A DNA stretch of 64,000 nt from Sphaerosporella brunnea (GCA_008704415.1 VXIS01000127.1:1-64000); one strand, 5' to 3'. Shown: positions 1 to 11,249, numbered from the stretch's first letter. Translations and numbers: made by a program. Notes: generated from the sequence alone by a model not told the origin.

Positions 1-1816
1 GGTTGGGTTGTGTTAATCGCTGGCACTCGGGCCGTGCCGCTGCCGACGAAGACCCCACCAAAATAAATCGGGCGTCAACCAGGTTTAAAGTGCAGCGCAC
101 CATAGTAATCAAAATGAATGTAATGTCGCGAGTTACACAGCGAGCTGGCGTGTGTTGCTATGCCAACCGCTGCTTACTTTCCCGGGGAGATACGGTCACA
201 ATGGATCACTCCCATCACAAGGGATCACTCGCAGGAAAACGACCATCAAAAACAAACATAACCAACGACAGCGGCTTCTCCCCGCTGCCTTGCGTTTATT
301 CGCTTTTTACCAAAAGGTCTGCACAAACATCCATCCTGTTGGGTTGCTGGGTGGTAGTGGGGCTTTGTTGAATTTGTGTAGATCATGCCCGACTTCCTTC
401 CTCCCTTCCCTGTGTTCTCGGCCGGCGCTGTCCTTCCACGCACAGTTGCCTAGAGGTTATGGCTTCCGTTGGTACCCGTCTCTTGCTTTGTCACCGTTGT
501 ATTTACTCAAATTACAGGGACCCGCCGTAGCCTTCGACTGAGGCCGGGAGCTTCTCAGAATACACCCCCGCCGAATCCTCAACAACAGAAGACCGCCTCC
601 CACCCACCTGGACACGAGCCGCTCCAGCAGGCTGCGCCCGCACCGCCCCCCTCCCAGCCAGTTCCTTCTGGTGACCTGGAACGCTCATAGGCGGGACAAA
701 GGACGACGTATCTACGAGGTTGGTCGCATTTCTTTCTCAGCCACTGGCTGGTTTATGCTTGTTGGAATATGCGTCCTGACATAGAGTCTATGAACCGAGT
801 GCTGGATGGTGAGGCATTGTAGCGGTACGCCACCTGCTTGTTATATAGAACACACACATAATGAACACCACCGTACTCTGCAATCCAACAATCCTGACGG
901 CGAGACAGTTCCAGAGTGCAAAGGTTACGCAGATATCCAGAGAGAATCTCGAAAAACGCGCAATGGCAAATGCAAAAGCGTTGGGTGGTGGCAGAGATGT
1001 AGGTCCTCCCGGTGTCTTGGTTCAGTGTTCAGACTTGTTTAAGCGTGGCATTTACATATAGCTTCAGCATAGACGCTAATCGAACGGCAGTAAAGCATAC
1101 AAATTGAATTTGGGGATTGCCGTCTTTGCCATCCTAGTAGTTTGCCATCCTAGTAGTTTGCGAAGAAGGCGAATGTGTCAATGGCTCAATTACGCTCTAG
1201 GCACTTCGCTGTCCAGAATCACGCGAGGACGGAGGTGATGCCAGAGATGGGAGCCAATGTCCACGCCTTGAAACTTCTCATTTTCGACGGGCGACACATG
1301 ATTGCTCATCCAAGCAACGTGAAGCTTCTCAACCTGGCGTACGAGTTTGACTGGATAGAGGCGAAGATGATGAAGACCGGTCCCGCTGGGCCTGAAAAAG
1401 GGCAATGGGTCTCGTTGCTCCAAAAGGTCGAGCGCTAGGATGCGAAGTGAAGGGTGTGCTGCAGCTGTACTAGGATGTTGTTTGTTCAATGCCGCCTTTA
1501 TTATTTCGGCTATTATGCTCGATACCCTGAAATTCCCTGCGTACCCGTGAAAACAAATTTATTCCCCATACCCCTGCCCCAACTATCCAGCCGCGGGCGC
1601 CGTGACCTACTACCTCTCTACCACCTCCACCGTGGCCGTCCTCGGTGCGTCTCCTTCACCACCCCCGCCGAGCCTCGGGCTCCTTGATCCTCTCAGCCGC
1701 CAGCACAGTTTCTCCTTCCTAGGATGATTGCTTGAAAGCTATATATGCCACTCTCCATTCGGATGCGAGAAAGCCACAACTGTCCCACACAAAAATCCAG
1801 CAGCCAAACGGGCCCT
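1..1816. other. intergenic, no convincing gene
   Basis: No ORF here has recognisable domains or codon regularity. A 16-bp unit is tandemly duplicated at 1125-1156. The rest is unassigned. Confidence 0.5.
1181..1438 (+). CDS. weak small ORF, unrecognised
   Basis: An ATG-initiated ORF of 85 aa whose second half (FDGRHMIAHPSNVKLLNLAY and onward) reads like a soluble protein. No family was recognised. It could be an exon of a decayed gene or chance. There is no clear promoter or splice context. Confidence 0.15.
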   Translation: MAQLRSRHFAVQNHARTEVMPEMGANVHALKLLIFDGRHMIAHPSNVKLLNLAYEFDWIEAKMMKTGPAGPEKGQWVSLLQKVER

Positions 1817-1818
1817 TA

Positions 1819-2559
1819 GTGGGTGTCAATAACCTCCGTTCAGCCCCCGAAGTGACGTCCGTTTGCCAGAAAGTCAAAACGAACGGGAGTGCGGATAAAC
1901 TTCTGATTGGCCCCGATTGTACTCTGTGACAACGCAAATCTGGTGCTCTCGAGCACCAGATTGAGCCGTTCCGCCGATCGCCGCTCGCCGCTCGCCGCCC
2001 GCGCCCAATCCTGCACCTACAACGCTCGCACGCCCCCCCCCCCCTGCAACGCCCACAACGCTCTCTTAACAACCTCCATTCTCAACAGCTTAGTTGCACG
2101 ACAATCTACAGGTAAAAAGCTCTTGGGCACGCGCTGTGAATTGTCTGGTTGTTAGCTCACTAATCAACTGCACTGACTGGCATGCATGCCGAACTCCTCA
2201 GCGCGTGCGCAGACGCTGGCGCAGCTGGAAACATAGCTTACAACCCTGGCCGAGAATATTTGCGATGCCTGGATTGTGCTACGCGATGCCATGGACCGCG
2301 AGACCCCCGTTGGTGCTTCGCTGAGCGGGTGGGTTTTTCGCTGGATGGGAGGGAGGTTTTGATTGTTTTCGCTGGGCAGGAGGGCGTCGATTGTTTTGAT
2401 GGTCGACGTCACATCGCAAGCTCTCTACACCGCGGACCTTCTACCCAATTCCAGATGATCGCACCGTAAGGTTGTCAATAAGCTTCTGTAAAACATGGTG
2501 GCAACCGTTCAGAAACGAACGGGCATCCGGAAGTGAAAACGGAGGTTATTGACACCCAC
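1819..2559. mobile_element. mariner-like MITE, 741 bp, TA target site
   Basis: Terminal inverted repeats start GTGGGTGTCAATAACCTCCG at 1819, and the reverse complement ends at 2559. Homology fades after about 22-25 bp. TA dinucleotides flank both sides (1817-1818 and 2560-2561), the signature of Tc1/mariner-type insertion. No transposase ORF lies inside, so the element is non-autonomous. A perfect 12-bp-arm palindrome sits at 1937-1962. Class assignment rests on the TA duplication and is inference. Confidence 0.65.
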
Positions 2560-2588
2560 TATTGATAGTTCACAACTCCGGCCAGCCA

Positions 2589-2603
2589 TAACCCTAACCC
2601 TAA
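2589..2603 (+). repeat. short interstitial telomere-like repeat
   Basis: TAACCCTAACCCTAA, two and a half units of the TTAGGG telomere repeat common in fungi. It lies between the end of the mariner-like element (2559) and the stop codon of the ankyrin gene (2636). It may be chance, or a scar of telomere-derived repair. Confidence 0.4.
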
Positions 2604-2635
2604 GCCACCACCTCATGCCCTGCCGACGCCGCATA

Positions 2636-4093
2636 TTACAAGGTGGCGCTCCCGAACTGGTCGGTGGCCGCGACTTCGGCGCCGTTCGCAATCAGCAGCT
2701 GGGCCACCGCGTCATGCCGGTTCATCGCCGCACGGTGGAGTGGGGTCAAGCCGCGCCAGTCGGCAGCCGAGACATCGGCGCCGTTCGCAATCAGCAGCCG
2801 GACCATCAGATCATTCCCTTTCCTCGCCGCACGGTGGAGTGGGGTCAAGCCGCGCCAGTCGGCAGCCGAGACATTGGCGCCGTTCGCAATCAGCAGCCGG
2901 GCCAACACCTCATTCCCTTTCCTCGCCGCACTGTGCAGCGGGGTCGAGCCGTGCCTGTCGGCAGCCGAGACGTTGGCGCCGTTCGCAATCAGCAGCCGGG
3001 TCAACACCTCGTGCCCGTAGCCCACCGCAAAGTGCAGGGCGGTCGCCCCATCCGTGCTGGCGACCGAGACGTCGGCGCCGTCCGCAATCAGCAGCCGGGC
3101 CAACAGATCATTCCCTTTCCTCCCCGCACGATGCAGTGGGGTCAAGCCGCTCTCGTCGGCAGCCGAGACGTTGGCGCCGCTCTCAATCAGCAGCCGGGTC
3201 AACACCTCATGCCCTTCGGCCGCCGCAAAGTGCAGGGCGGTCTCCCCATCCATGTTGGCGGCCGAGACGTCGGCGCCGTTCGCAATCAGCAGCCAGGTCA
3301 ACACCTCATGCCCTTCGGTCGCCGCAAAGTGCAGGGCGGTCGCCCCATCCAGGTCGGCGGCCGAGACGTCGGCGCCGTTCGCAATCAGCAGCCGGGCCAC
3401 CGCGTCATGCCGGTTCATCGCCGCACTGTGCAGTGGAGTCAAGCCGCTCTCGTCGGCAGCCGAGACGTTGGCGCCGTTCGCAATCAGCAGCCGGGTCAAC
3501 ACCTCATGCCCGTCGGCCGCCGCAAAGTGCAGGGCGGTCTCCCCATCTATGTTGGCGGCCGAGACGTCGGCGCCGTTCTCAATGAGCAGCCGGGCCACCA
3601 CATCATGCCCTTTCGTCGCCGCACAGTGCAGTGCGGTCCAGCCCTCGCAGGCGCCCAGGCATTCGGCATCGTTTTCAATGAGCCGCTGGACTAGCGGCTT
3701 GCTGTGGCTGGTCACGGCGGCCGAGATGTTGGCACCGCGCTCAATCAGTAGCCGGACCAGCGCCTCGTTACCACCATCCGCAGCGAAGTGCAACAGCGTA
3801 CACACGAGTGTGTCTGCGCCGGTCACGGTGCAGTCGACCGGGAGGCCCTCATCGAGGAGATACTCAAGCAAGCCGACGTTGTTGTTGTTCCGCATAACGT
3901 GCCACAGACACGTCTCCAGGGAGTCTCGGACGCGTCGGAAAAGCAACAGTGTGAATATGGCACGGAAGGAGCGGCACGTGCAGGAGAGAGCGCTCAGGTC
4001 GCGCAACCCAAGGAGCTCGCCGATTTCGAGCAACAGTTCGGTCGCCAGGTATGGTGTGGTTGACGACATGATGGGTTTGGTGTGGGTTGGCAA
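2636..4093 (-). CDS. F-box and ankyrin-repeat protein
   Basis: A 485-aa uninterrupted ORF. Residues about 15-55 (ATELLLEIGELLGLRDLSAL, then SCTCRSFR) match an F-box, the Skp1-binding adaptor module of SCF ubiquitin ligases. From about residue 90 to the end there are roughly a dozen 33-aa ankyrin repeats with the pattern G.TPLH.AA..G......LLI..GA.VSAAD. The middle repeats are almost identical in DNA as well, giving a strong 99-bp periodicity. The likely role is substrate recognition for ubiquitination in cytosol or nucleus. A second in-frame ATG at codon 9 is an equally good start. Nearly identical repeats imply recent repeat gain or conversion. The long plus-strand ORF 2549-3694 is an antisense shadow of these repeats. 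Confidence 0.88.
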   Translation of the reverse strand: MPTHTKPIMSSTTPYLATELLLEIGELLGLRDLSALSCTCRSFRAIFTLLLFRRVRDSLETCLWHVMRNNNNVGLLEYLLDEGLPVDCTVTGADTLVCTLLHFAADGGNEALVRLLIERGANISAAVTSHSKPLVQRLIENDAECLGACEGWTALHCAATKGHDVVARLLIENGADVSAANIDGETALHFAAADGHEVLTRLLIANGANVSAADESGLTPLHSAAMNRHDAVARLLIANGADVSAADLDGATALHFAATEGHEVLTWLLIANGADVSAANMDGETALHFAAAEGHEVLTRLLIESGANVSAADESGLTPLHRAGRKGNDLLARLLIADGADVSVASTDGATALHFAVGYGHEVLTRLLIANGANVSAADRHGSTPLHSAARKGNEVLARLLIANGANVSAADWRGLTPLHRAARKGNDLMVRLLIANGADVSAADWRGLTPLHRAAMNRHDAVAQLLIANGAEVAATDQFGSATL

Positions 4094-5109
4094 CGACGAG
4101 GGAGGAGTGATATGATTAAATATCCAGGCATAGAGTACAGTAGAAGCTGTCTATAAGTGCCGAGAAAAAATTTGCGGCACTTCCGGGTGAGCGCACTCCT
4201 GATGCGCTCTTCGCTATGGGTATATGATTGATGGAGGTGATCCAGTGGGTGTGGAGGACAACAAGTGTTACATCTGCTGTCTCACCGATCAGGGTGGGCG
4301 ACGCAGGCAAAGTGACTCACGTCGCGCGGGAATTGCTTCACGACGCGCCTGGGAGACGTGTAAACGAGTGTTGCCCGTGACTACGTGCTGCGCCATGCAC
4401 TTTTCGGGAAGGTGTCATTTCTGGCTGCCGCCTAAGATGATTGGCTGTGATATCTGTGGGCAAAAGGGGGAGGCAGAAGCACGCGACAGATGAGTCTTTT
4501 GCTTTGAGCGAAATACTTCCGGCCAATCTCATCCTCCAAAGTCACCAGCGCTCTCAGGTGGTTAGACGAAGACCTACACGGAGCGCTTGATGCTTAGAGA
4601 ATATACGCCGCAGACCCGGTTGGAGGATTTCTTTGGGCGCATGTAGAACCTAGACTTTGTAACTAAGTACATAATGCAACGCCGAGGGATGCGTCCCGGG
4701 AGCCGTTGCTCTTGGGGACGCGTCACTAGTTATCACTCATACGCCAAGCCACGCCCTCTCTAAGAATAATCGCTATGCAAAAATACCTGGGACCAGCGTA
4801 TTCTTATAGACAGCTTCTGCTGTATGCATATATATATATACGTATGTGACATCATCTTCGTCCGCGACATACCTTCGTCCGCCTTGCATTAGCGCATGCG
4901 GGCTAGGTGGAGGGATCTCGACGACAATATCTCGACCACCAGAAGTCCAATTGCTACCAAGCTCGAGACCAAGCATCGTGAGATAGTAGAGAACAAAAGA
5001 GAATCGTCAAGAATTAAGGAAATATACAGGGTGCCCAGCGACCAGCCCAGATGCTCCAAACCCACTCTAAACCCATTCCAAACCACACTACCCACTGCCG
5101 AGCCTCCTA

Positions 5110-5541
5110 CTAGGCTTCCGGACCCTCCCCAGTGGGCTCAAGTCGAGCAGGAAGCGTCTGCATAGGAATATTAGCAAGCTCCAAACCAAAACGGCGGGAG
5201 TGAGAAACATACCTTCTGGCGGGTTCCAGCAGGCTTTTTTGCCTTTGCCTCCTCCACCTTCTCCACCTTTTCCGCCTTCTCTCCGCCCTCTGTTTCACTT
5301 TCTTGGCCTTCCCCACATCCTTTTCCTCAGCAAGCCTATCCTGCTCCCTAGCTTCAAGCTCTCTAGCCTCCAGCTCTGCCCAGTCTGTACACCGCGCCTC
5401 TGAAAGCTTTTGGCGACCCCCTTTCCCTTTCCCTTTCTGCTTACCACCATAGCAGGCTCTAATCTCTTCTTTTTCGAAAATAGAATTATCTTGACATGCC
5501 TTAAACTCATCGCGCTGGTTGCGGAGCACATCCCAAAACAC
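5110..5541 (-). CDS. Lys/Arg/Glu-rich ORF, unrecognised
   Basis: An ORF of 143 aa with a highly charged middle (WAELEARELEAREQDRLAEE and neighbours) that reads like a helical linker. A second ORF in another frame just upstream (5507-5749, minus strand) contains STPKAVVTDKLGDIKEAALV and could be a preceding exon or the other side of a frameshift. No family was recognised. It may be part of a decayed transposon or host gene. Confidence 0.22.
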   Translation of the reverse strand: MFWDVLRNQRDEFKACQDNSIFEKEEIRACYGGKQKGKGKGGRQKLSEARCTDWAELEARELEAREQDRLAEEKDVGKAKKVKQRAERRRKRWRRWRRQRQKSLLEPARRYVSHSRRFGLELANIPMQTLPARLEPTGEGPEA

Positions 5542-6281
5542 CGTACACTAAGGCAGCCTCTTTGATGTCTCCTAGCTTGTCTGTGACCACAGCTTTTGGC
5601 GTGGACCATATGCTGGCGCAATTGTGGACGACTGGTAGGTGTTTTGTCAAGCGGAAACATGCTCGGTGTTGTGGCTTTGGCGGGGACTCGGCGGTGGGCT
5701 GGGGGTTGGAGACAGCATCGGGGTTGAAGGGAAAACCCCGGACGTTCACCGTGTGGGCTTGTTATTTTCCGTTGTGTATGCCGTCTGCATTGTCAAAAAG
5801 TAGAATTTCCAAAAGCTTTTTTGTTGTAACTCCACATAGGATGTAGTTGACAGACCAACGAGCCCGGCCGAAAGAGCCTGAGAGGGAGTGGGCCGGCTTT
5901 TTATACAGCCCAAGAAAAACCCGCTCGAGCGTGACTCGGAAGGAGTGATTCCTAGTGCATCAGGAAGAACAGCGAGTGATATCAGCCTGCTCTCCCCCCC
6001 GCTTATCCAGTCATTGCCGCACCGGGCGCTGCTATAATTATAACCGCACACAGCTTCAGATGATATAAATTCCTGCGGATCCTCTACATCTGCAATCTGC
6101 CCCGCACCGCTAGACCCACCAGGTGTTCTATGTACAGCCCCGCAGCCCCGCCGGCTGCCACAATAGAGTGTCAAAACATCCCAGAAACGGCCTGCCTGAG
6201 GGGAACGCAAGCAAGTAGGATTAGTCGTTATATGCTCGGGACCTCCCGTAGATGTCTATCCAGGCAAGCATTAAGCATGTA

Positions 6282-6307
6282 CCGCATAAACTCAGAAGCA
6301 AGAGACT
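6282..6307 (+). repeat. single TIR of the 11.25-kb MITE family
   Basis: CCGCATAAACTCAGAAGCAA, preceded by TA, matches the left terminal repeat of the element at 11250-11501. The partner end was not found nearby, so this is probably a truncated copy. Confidence 0.5.
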
Positions 6308-6479
6308 AGGCTACGTCACTGGCTAAGTCACTGCACCATGTGGCAAAGTCACTAAGCCTAAATGGCGCAGTGACTTAGCCCAGTCTCTGTAATATAGGGG
6401 CCCGGCTATCGGCAACACTGGTCGAAAGTTAATTCCGTTCACTATCGGTGACACTACTTCCACTACCTCCACTTACCAT

Positions 6480-6719
6480 ATGCAGTTGTTTTTACTACTG
6501 CCGCTGCTGCTCGCGTTACTGGTTCAGGGCCGGTGTTTCGGGGAGTCGGGGAGGAAGGATGTGGTTCATGTGGGATCACTCACCGCGGTCGAGTTGGAAG
6601 GTAAGGAGCTTGATGGCTTTCTTATGTTAGAGGGCTTGATAGGGGGCGTATGGCATGACCATTATTGCGGTCGAATTTTGTGTTATGCTCAGAGTAATGA
6701 ACGGCCGCGCCATCGCTGA
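6480..6719 (+). CDS. possible small secreted protein
   Basis: A 79-aa ORF beginning with a textbook signal peptide: MQLFLLLPLLLALLVQG, then a likely cleavage before RCFGESG. The mature part has three cysteines and no recognised domain. A TA-rich promoter-like stretch lies about 90 bp upstream. A GTAAGG 5' splice-like site near 6600 means the visible ORF may be only exon 1 of a longer gene, so the C-terminus is uncertain. If real, it is an effector-like secreted protein. The alternative is a chance leucine-rich ORF. Confidence 0.35.
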   Translation: MQLFLLLPLLLALLVQGRCFGESGRKDVVHVGSLTAVELEGKELDGFLMLEGLIGGVWHDHYCGRILCYAQSNERPRHR

Positions 6720-8376
6720 ACTTGGCATACGGGGTTTCCGTTTCTCGACCAACTGCATCTCAGTTTTCAGTTTTCGTCGATGTTTAACTACCGAAAGAGG
6801 CCTAACTAGCTGGTGAGGAACTGCCGCACTTGAGCTTGTCGAACCACGGCAAACACGAACGCCCAACAATCTGCGCTGATCGTTATTCAGTGCGACGTTC
6901 CAGCGCTGCGCGAGCTCAGCAAGCCCGTCACGTCGTGAGCTCACGACGGACAGCACGGGAGAAGATGTGGTTTTTGCAGCGAGTTGGGATAGCCGATCAT
7001 GTGCACATTGCACAGAGCATCAGCATGTCGGATCGGAACATACGGGAAATGCCATTATTCTGACTGCTGCGGGTGTGAAAAACGCATGGACGTGTGCTTG
7101 TAATCAAGTTTATAGTCCGTGTACGACCGAGAAAGATCATGACAGACCCTCTACTCGTCCTCCTCTTATTCTGGTCGCCCCCTTATTGATGCTATCTCAT
7201 AGGTCAACTGCGGCCATCTAACATACTAGAAATGAAAGTGTAGCGAGAGGAGACAAAGAAAAGAAATGTGCCCGTAACAACAGAAAAGAAAGCCATGGCC
7301 ACCAGGGCCGAATCACTCCTCTTCCCCTGATTCCTCTTCAGCCGATGACGATGAGTTATGCTCCTCTGCACACGCATGGACGTATCCCAGAAACAATGTG
7401 TCTCCAGAGGATAGTTACCATACCTGTTGAGTGGTTCCATGCGTCTCCTGCCGCGTATTTCACTGCTTGCTTTGGCGCGCTTCTGCCATGCACGACTGAC
7501 TCTATGTTCCTGTCCGGAAGTTCTGTGGAGTTGTCTTCAAAAACTTTTCGAAACCTCTCATACGGTGGGGAACAGCCACACCGAGAAAACTAGATGACTA
7601 AGTACCTCGAGTGAATGACACGCAATTTAGATTATGTACAATCAAAAACTATGTAGAGCAAATAGAGCCACAAACACGGTAGCGCCCGGTGGCTTTCACG
7701 GTGGCTTTCACGGTGGCGCAACGTGGAAAAAATAGTGAGTGATTAGCTATGATGCGGGGCGCATTGTGGAGCGGCGCCATTGAGGAGCTTTAGCGATGAA
7801 ATTGCGGAGCGACTGCGAATTGTATCATTGTGGAGCAGAGCCATGTAACGAGCGCCAGCGAGAGGAATTGCGGAGCGACTGCTAACTATATTATGGTGGA
7901 GCAGAGCCATGGAACGAGCGCCAGCGAGAGATATTGCGGAGCGACTGCGCAGCTCTAGCATTCCGGAGCGGAGTCATGGAGGAGCATAGTCGCTGGTGAT
8001 AGAATACTATTGTACGAGTGCTAGCTGTGAATCAACGCTTGACTTCAACCCTCTCATGCTTACCAACTCTCCCATCCTCCACCACCTTCAACCGCTTCAC
8101 TACCTTTCAACCACCCACCACCTTGCAACTACCCTGTTTGACTAGGTACCTACTGTCCCCCACGTGTTTCTAGCGCTGCTGGCATGGTGGAGACCGAGTC
8201 AGTGTGCTTTTACCAGAAACAAATGCAGGGCGGAATGGGCTGTGTCGCAGTGAAGTATATTGCGAGAGTCTTAGCTAAAATATACACACACTTCGCCCTT
8301 ATTATGCAATTAAGAAAATGAGTGACACTGAAAATATAATGGCGCACCGTGTGGTTACCACACGGGTGTTCACTTG
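6720..8376. other. intergenic with a 66-bp tandem repeat
   Basis: No recognised gene. The only clear structure is the minisatellite at 7801-7990. Confidence 0.45.
7801..7990 (+). repeat. 66-bp tandem repeat, about 3 copies
   Basis: Units begin ATTGCGGAGCGACTGC at 7801, 7867 and 7933. Copies 1 and 2 are similar throughout (GGAGCAGAGCCATG, AACGAGCGCCAGCGAGAG). Copy 3 diverges at its end. Confidence 0.75.
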
Positions 8377-8930
8377 TAGTGTTCGGCACGAGACGAGACG
8401 AGACGAGATCTGAACACGGCCCGGGATTTCTCGTCTCGTGGAGAGAAAAGTCTCGCGTGCCCGGGACATGGACGTCAGGCCCGGGCGAGTGCCCGGGCCT
8501 ACCATGCACGTGAGGCCTTGGAGTGGAGTTCGGTTGTGTGGAGTGGAGTTCGGTCGTTCAATTTAAATGCTATTACTCTATACATCGTCCTCCTCAGCTG
8601 CCCATTCGCCCTCGTTCACCCAGTCTGAAGAAAGGAAGCTATCTACCGCCCCGCACCTTATATCCTCTTCTCGCCTCACTCTCGTGCACTCAACCACACA
8701 CACCCTAGATCCGAACCCTACATCAACGGATGGCCAACGGATCACGGCACACGGATCTATTCAACACGCATAGCACATCATAACTTATCACTCACGAGTA
8801 CCCGGGCCTGATCGCCGCCTAATCAGATCCGTCCCGGGATATCTCGTCTCGTCCAGAAAAAACGTTCGTCTCGATCGTCATTTAGGCCCGAGACGAGTAC
8901 CCGAGATATCTCGGCTCGTGCCGAACACTA
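8377..8930. mobile_element. hAT-like MITE, 554 bp, 8-bp TSD
   Basis: Terminal inverted repeats read TAGTGTTCGGCACGAG at both ends, and the adjacent sub-terminal regions are rich in CGAGA/CCCGGG motifs. The element is bounded by a perfect 8-bp target duplication, TTCACTTG, at 8369-8376 and 8931-8938. The 8-bp duplication plus a TAGTG start are hallmarks of hAT transposons. No transposase ORF lies inside, so the copy is non-autonomous. Confidence 0.8.
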
Positions 8931-9088
8931 TTCACTTGTCTATTGATATCCACCATCAAGTGGTCACGGACTTTTAATGGGTAACATGAGGGCTTAGGGT
9001 CAGGGTGTTTTCCACCTTGTCCCGTTGGCTGCTTGCTTTCAGATTTTCATCGACACCACACACCGACCACAATAACACCACCACCCAC

Positions 9089-10092
9089 ATGTCGCTTGCA
9101 TACGTGACCGCGCCCACTGAGATCACAGCACCACATCATTCTCAAGGCGCCACAATGCAGTACGCTTTACCCCTAGGCGATGCCGTCGCGGAAAGAGCGG
9201 ACGACGGTATGGTCCCTTGTTCGACCCTGATGCTCGCAGTAGTAGCTAACATTCAGCAGCGCAAGACCTCTCCGTGCCGGACAGGGCCACCAACACCGAT
9301 GACGCGCTCCGACACGCAAGCTTGGCGCAGCCTGTGGTCGCACCGATCGTGCAGGACATTGAGGAGGAGGAGCAGAAGGCACGCCAGATCGAGAAGACCA
9401 TCGCAGCGGTCACCACTGAGATACAAACCAAGCAGGCGAGAACACGGCAGCTTAAACAGGTCAACGCCAGGCTCGCGAACGAAAACGCAACGCTCTCCGA
9501 GAGCGTGGAGCGTCTCGAGAAGAGAAAGAATGCTCTTACACAGCGAATGCAGAGTCTGGGGAGCAGAAACGAATCGCTGCGTGAGAGAAATGCATGGCTG
9601 GAAGAGACGATGGGGGTGGAACACATACACGAGGAACATCGTATACAAGAAAACGAGGCACGGCTTATGGAGGTAGGGGTGTGTGTCCTAAAGCAGATTG
9701 AGTCTCTCTCGCGAAGACGGGAGTGGCTGCAGCGGGAATACGACCGCATCATGCAAATGGCCGACCGCACGCTGGCGAGGCGCCCAGAGCTGAAAGAGGC
9801 TTTGAAGATGACGGCCACCCTTGAGATACATACAGTGCAAGAACTCGTTGCGAGACGCGATTCACTCCTGTCTTGGTCTGAATGGAATTCGGAGAAGGAG
9901 GAAATCCAGATGGAGAGGAACTTGTGGCTGCGGCAACAGAGATCGTGGCGACAGGAGCAAATTGCGTGGTTCACAAAGACAATGAGATGGCAACAGGCGA
10001 TAGGAGGCATCTTCCAGACGAAAAATGATTGGCTGGAAAAAAGAAACGCGTTGCTTCACCAGAAACACTTGGAGCAAATGGATGAGGCTTAA
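9089..10092 (+). CDS. coiled-coil protein (spliced)
   Basis: Model: join(9089..9206, 9257..10092), about 317 aa. The intron starts GTATGG at 9207 and ends with a GCTAAC branch-like site and TTCAG. The phases agree (one base left in exon 1, two supplied by exon 2). An alternative acceptor 3 bp later changes one residue. From about residue 80 on, the protein is almost wholly helical and charged (EEEEQKARQIEKTIAAVTTE, NARLANENATLSESVERLEK), so an extended coiled coil is likely. No domain family was recognised. The function is unknown, perhaps a structural or scaffold protein. The gene begins 159 bp after the hAT-like element at 8377-8930. Confidence 0.6.
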
Positions 10093-11247
10093 GGGTAATT
10101 TCTAAAAATACACTCTTATTCACTCTTAGAAACTTTATAATACAATTGAGACAGAGCTCCAGATGTACGTCGCCCTTACGTGCGACCGTTGTTTTTGTCC
10201 CCTCCACAATCCCATGTTGTGCTCCGATGACTCATATAACGTGCGAAAGGATGTTTCCAGCAATTGTGGTGACTCCGGCCACCGAGTTTGAGTCTAAAAA
10301 CCACCCACAAAGATCACCACAAAGGTTATCATGATTCAAATGCAACGCTTGTTTAAATAACGGAAAGTTAAGATACTAAAGTGTATTTCCTGAGTGCGAC
10401 GTAGATTCTCACCGAGCCAAACTGCCTTTATGGCTGGTTGTCCATGCTCTTTCGGCTTTTCTGCTAGTCCTGTGAAGTTCTTTTGTCACACAAGGTTGCC
10501 GGCGGAAGCTGAAACTTACAAAAAAAATTGGTTCGGTCTTGGTGCCTCCAACGCGGGGTTGATAGCGATGAGACAGTTCTTCTGAGCTCCACCAAGAGCA
10601 GTGTTGTTGGTAAACTGCTGGCGCGCAACTGCATAAATACCGGAGCAGACTCCCGGTATCGGGGCCATGAGTAAGATCAAGCGGCGCAAAGGAGATCTGA
10701 ATTAATGTGTAGACAGGGTTTTTGAAATGCATCTCAGCTAGTACGGTATGCAGTAGAGGGTCATGTAGTGAACTGCTTGGAGCTTTTGGAATACTACATC
10801 CTGTTAACCTGTTTTTTTCAATATATCTATTTACTTTACTGGCTGGTTGGATGGGCAGTGGTTAATGCGTTGGTTATCCGGAATATCATGAGATCCGAGT
10901 TTGGCGCACCACTGAGGATAACCACCGCTTGCGCAACCGCCCTGCAGCTTGTACGAGAGAAGACCCCACAGCCCAGCTGCCACCCTGTCACTGATCACTT
11001 CCCGCCGCCAAATCCAAACAACCTACTCTTTAGCGGAAATATATGTTGGCCAAATGACCATTGTCTCCTGAATACCGAGGATCTAGACAGGCCCGAAGAC
11101 GAGATGCCAGTAAGACTACCATTGATGCAAAACAGTTATCATGCATGTTATGAATCGTCACACGCGAGTGTCCCGCACAGGACGCGGAGCAGAAGAAGAT
11201 AGGAGTACCCAAACCAACTGGCTGCGGGTACCGAAAAAACTCGGATA
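10093..11247. other. intergenic, nothing recognised
   Basis: Contains an ORF with a hydrophobic start (10768-11202) but no domain or plausible codon pattern. I see no supported feature. Confidence 0.4.
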
Positions 11248-11249
11248 TA

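Larger units (their letters stand above)
4094..6479. other. intergenic, mostly unassigned
   Basis: No recognised gene apart from the weak ORF listed at 5110-5541. It contains a short TA-rich stretch near 4830. At 6310-6385 a short inverted motif around CTAAGTCACTG / CAGTGACTTAG is present. Confidence 0.4.

Noticed and set aside
2549..3694. 381-aa plus-strand ORF with repeats
   Set aside because: It is the antisense shadow of the F-box/ankyrin gene; its periodicity simply mirrors the 99-bp ankyrin repeats.
4825..4850. TATATATA run considered as a promoter
   Set aside because: No gene starts at a suitable distance downstream.
10768..11202. ORF with a hydrophobic N-terminus
   Set aside because: The hydrophobicity stems from T-rich DNA, and the rest has no domain or codon regularity.
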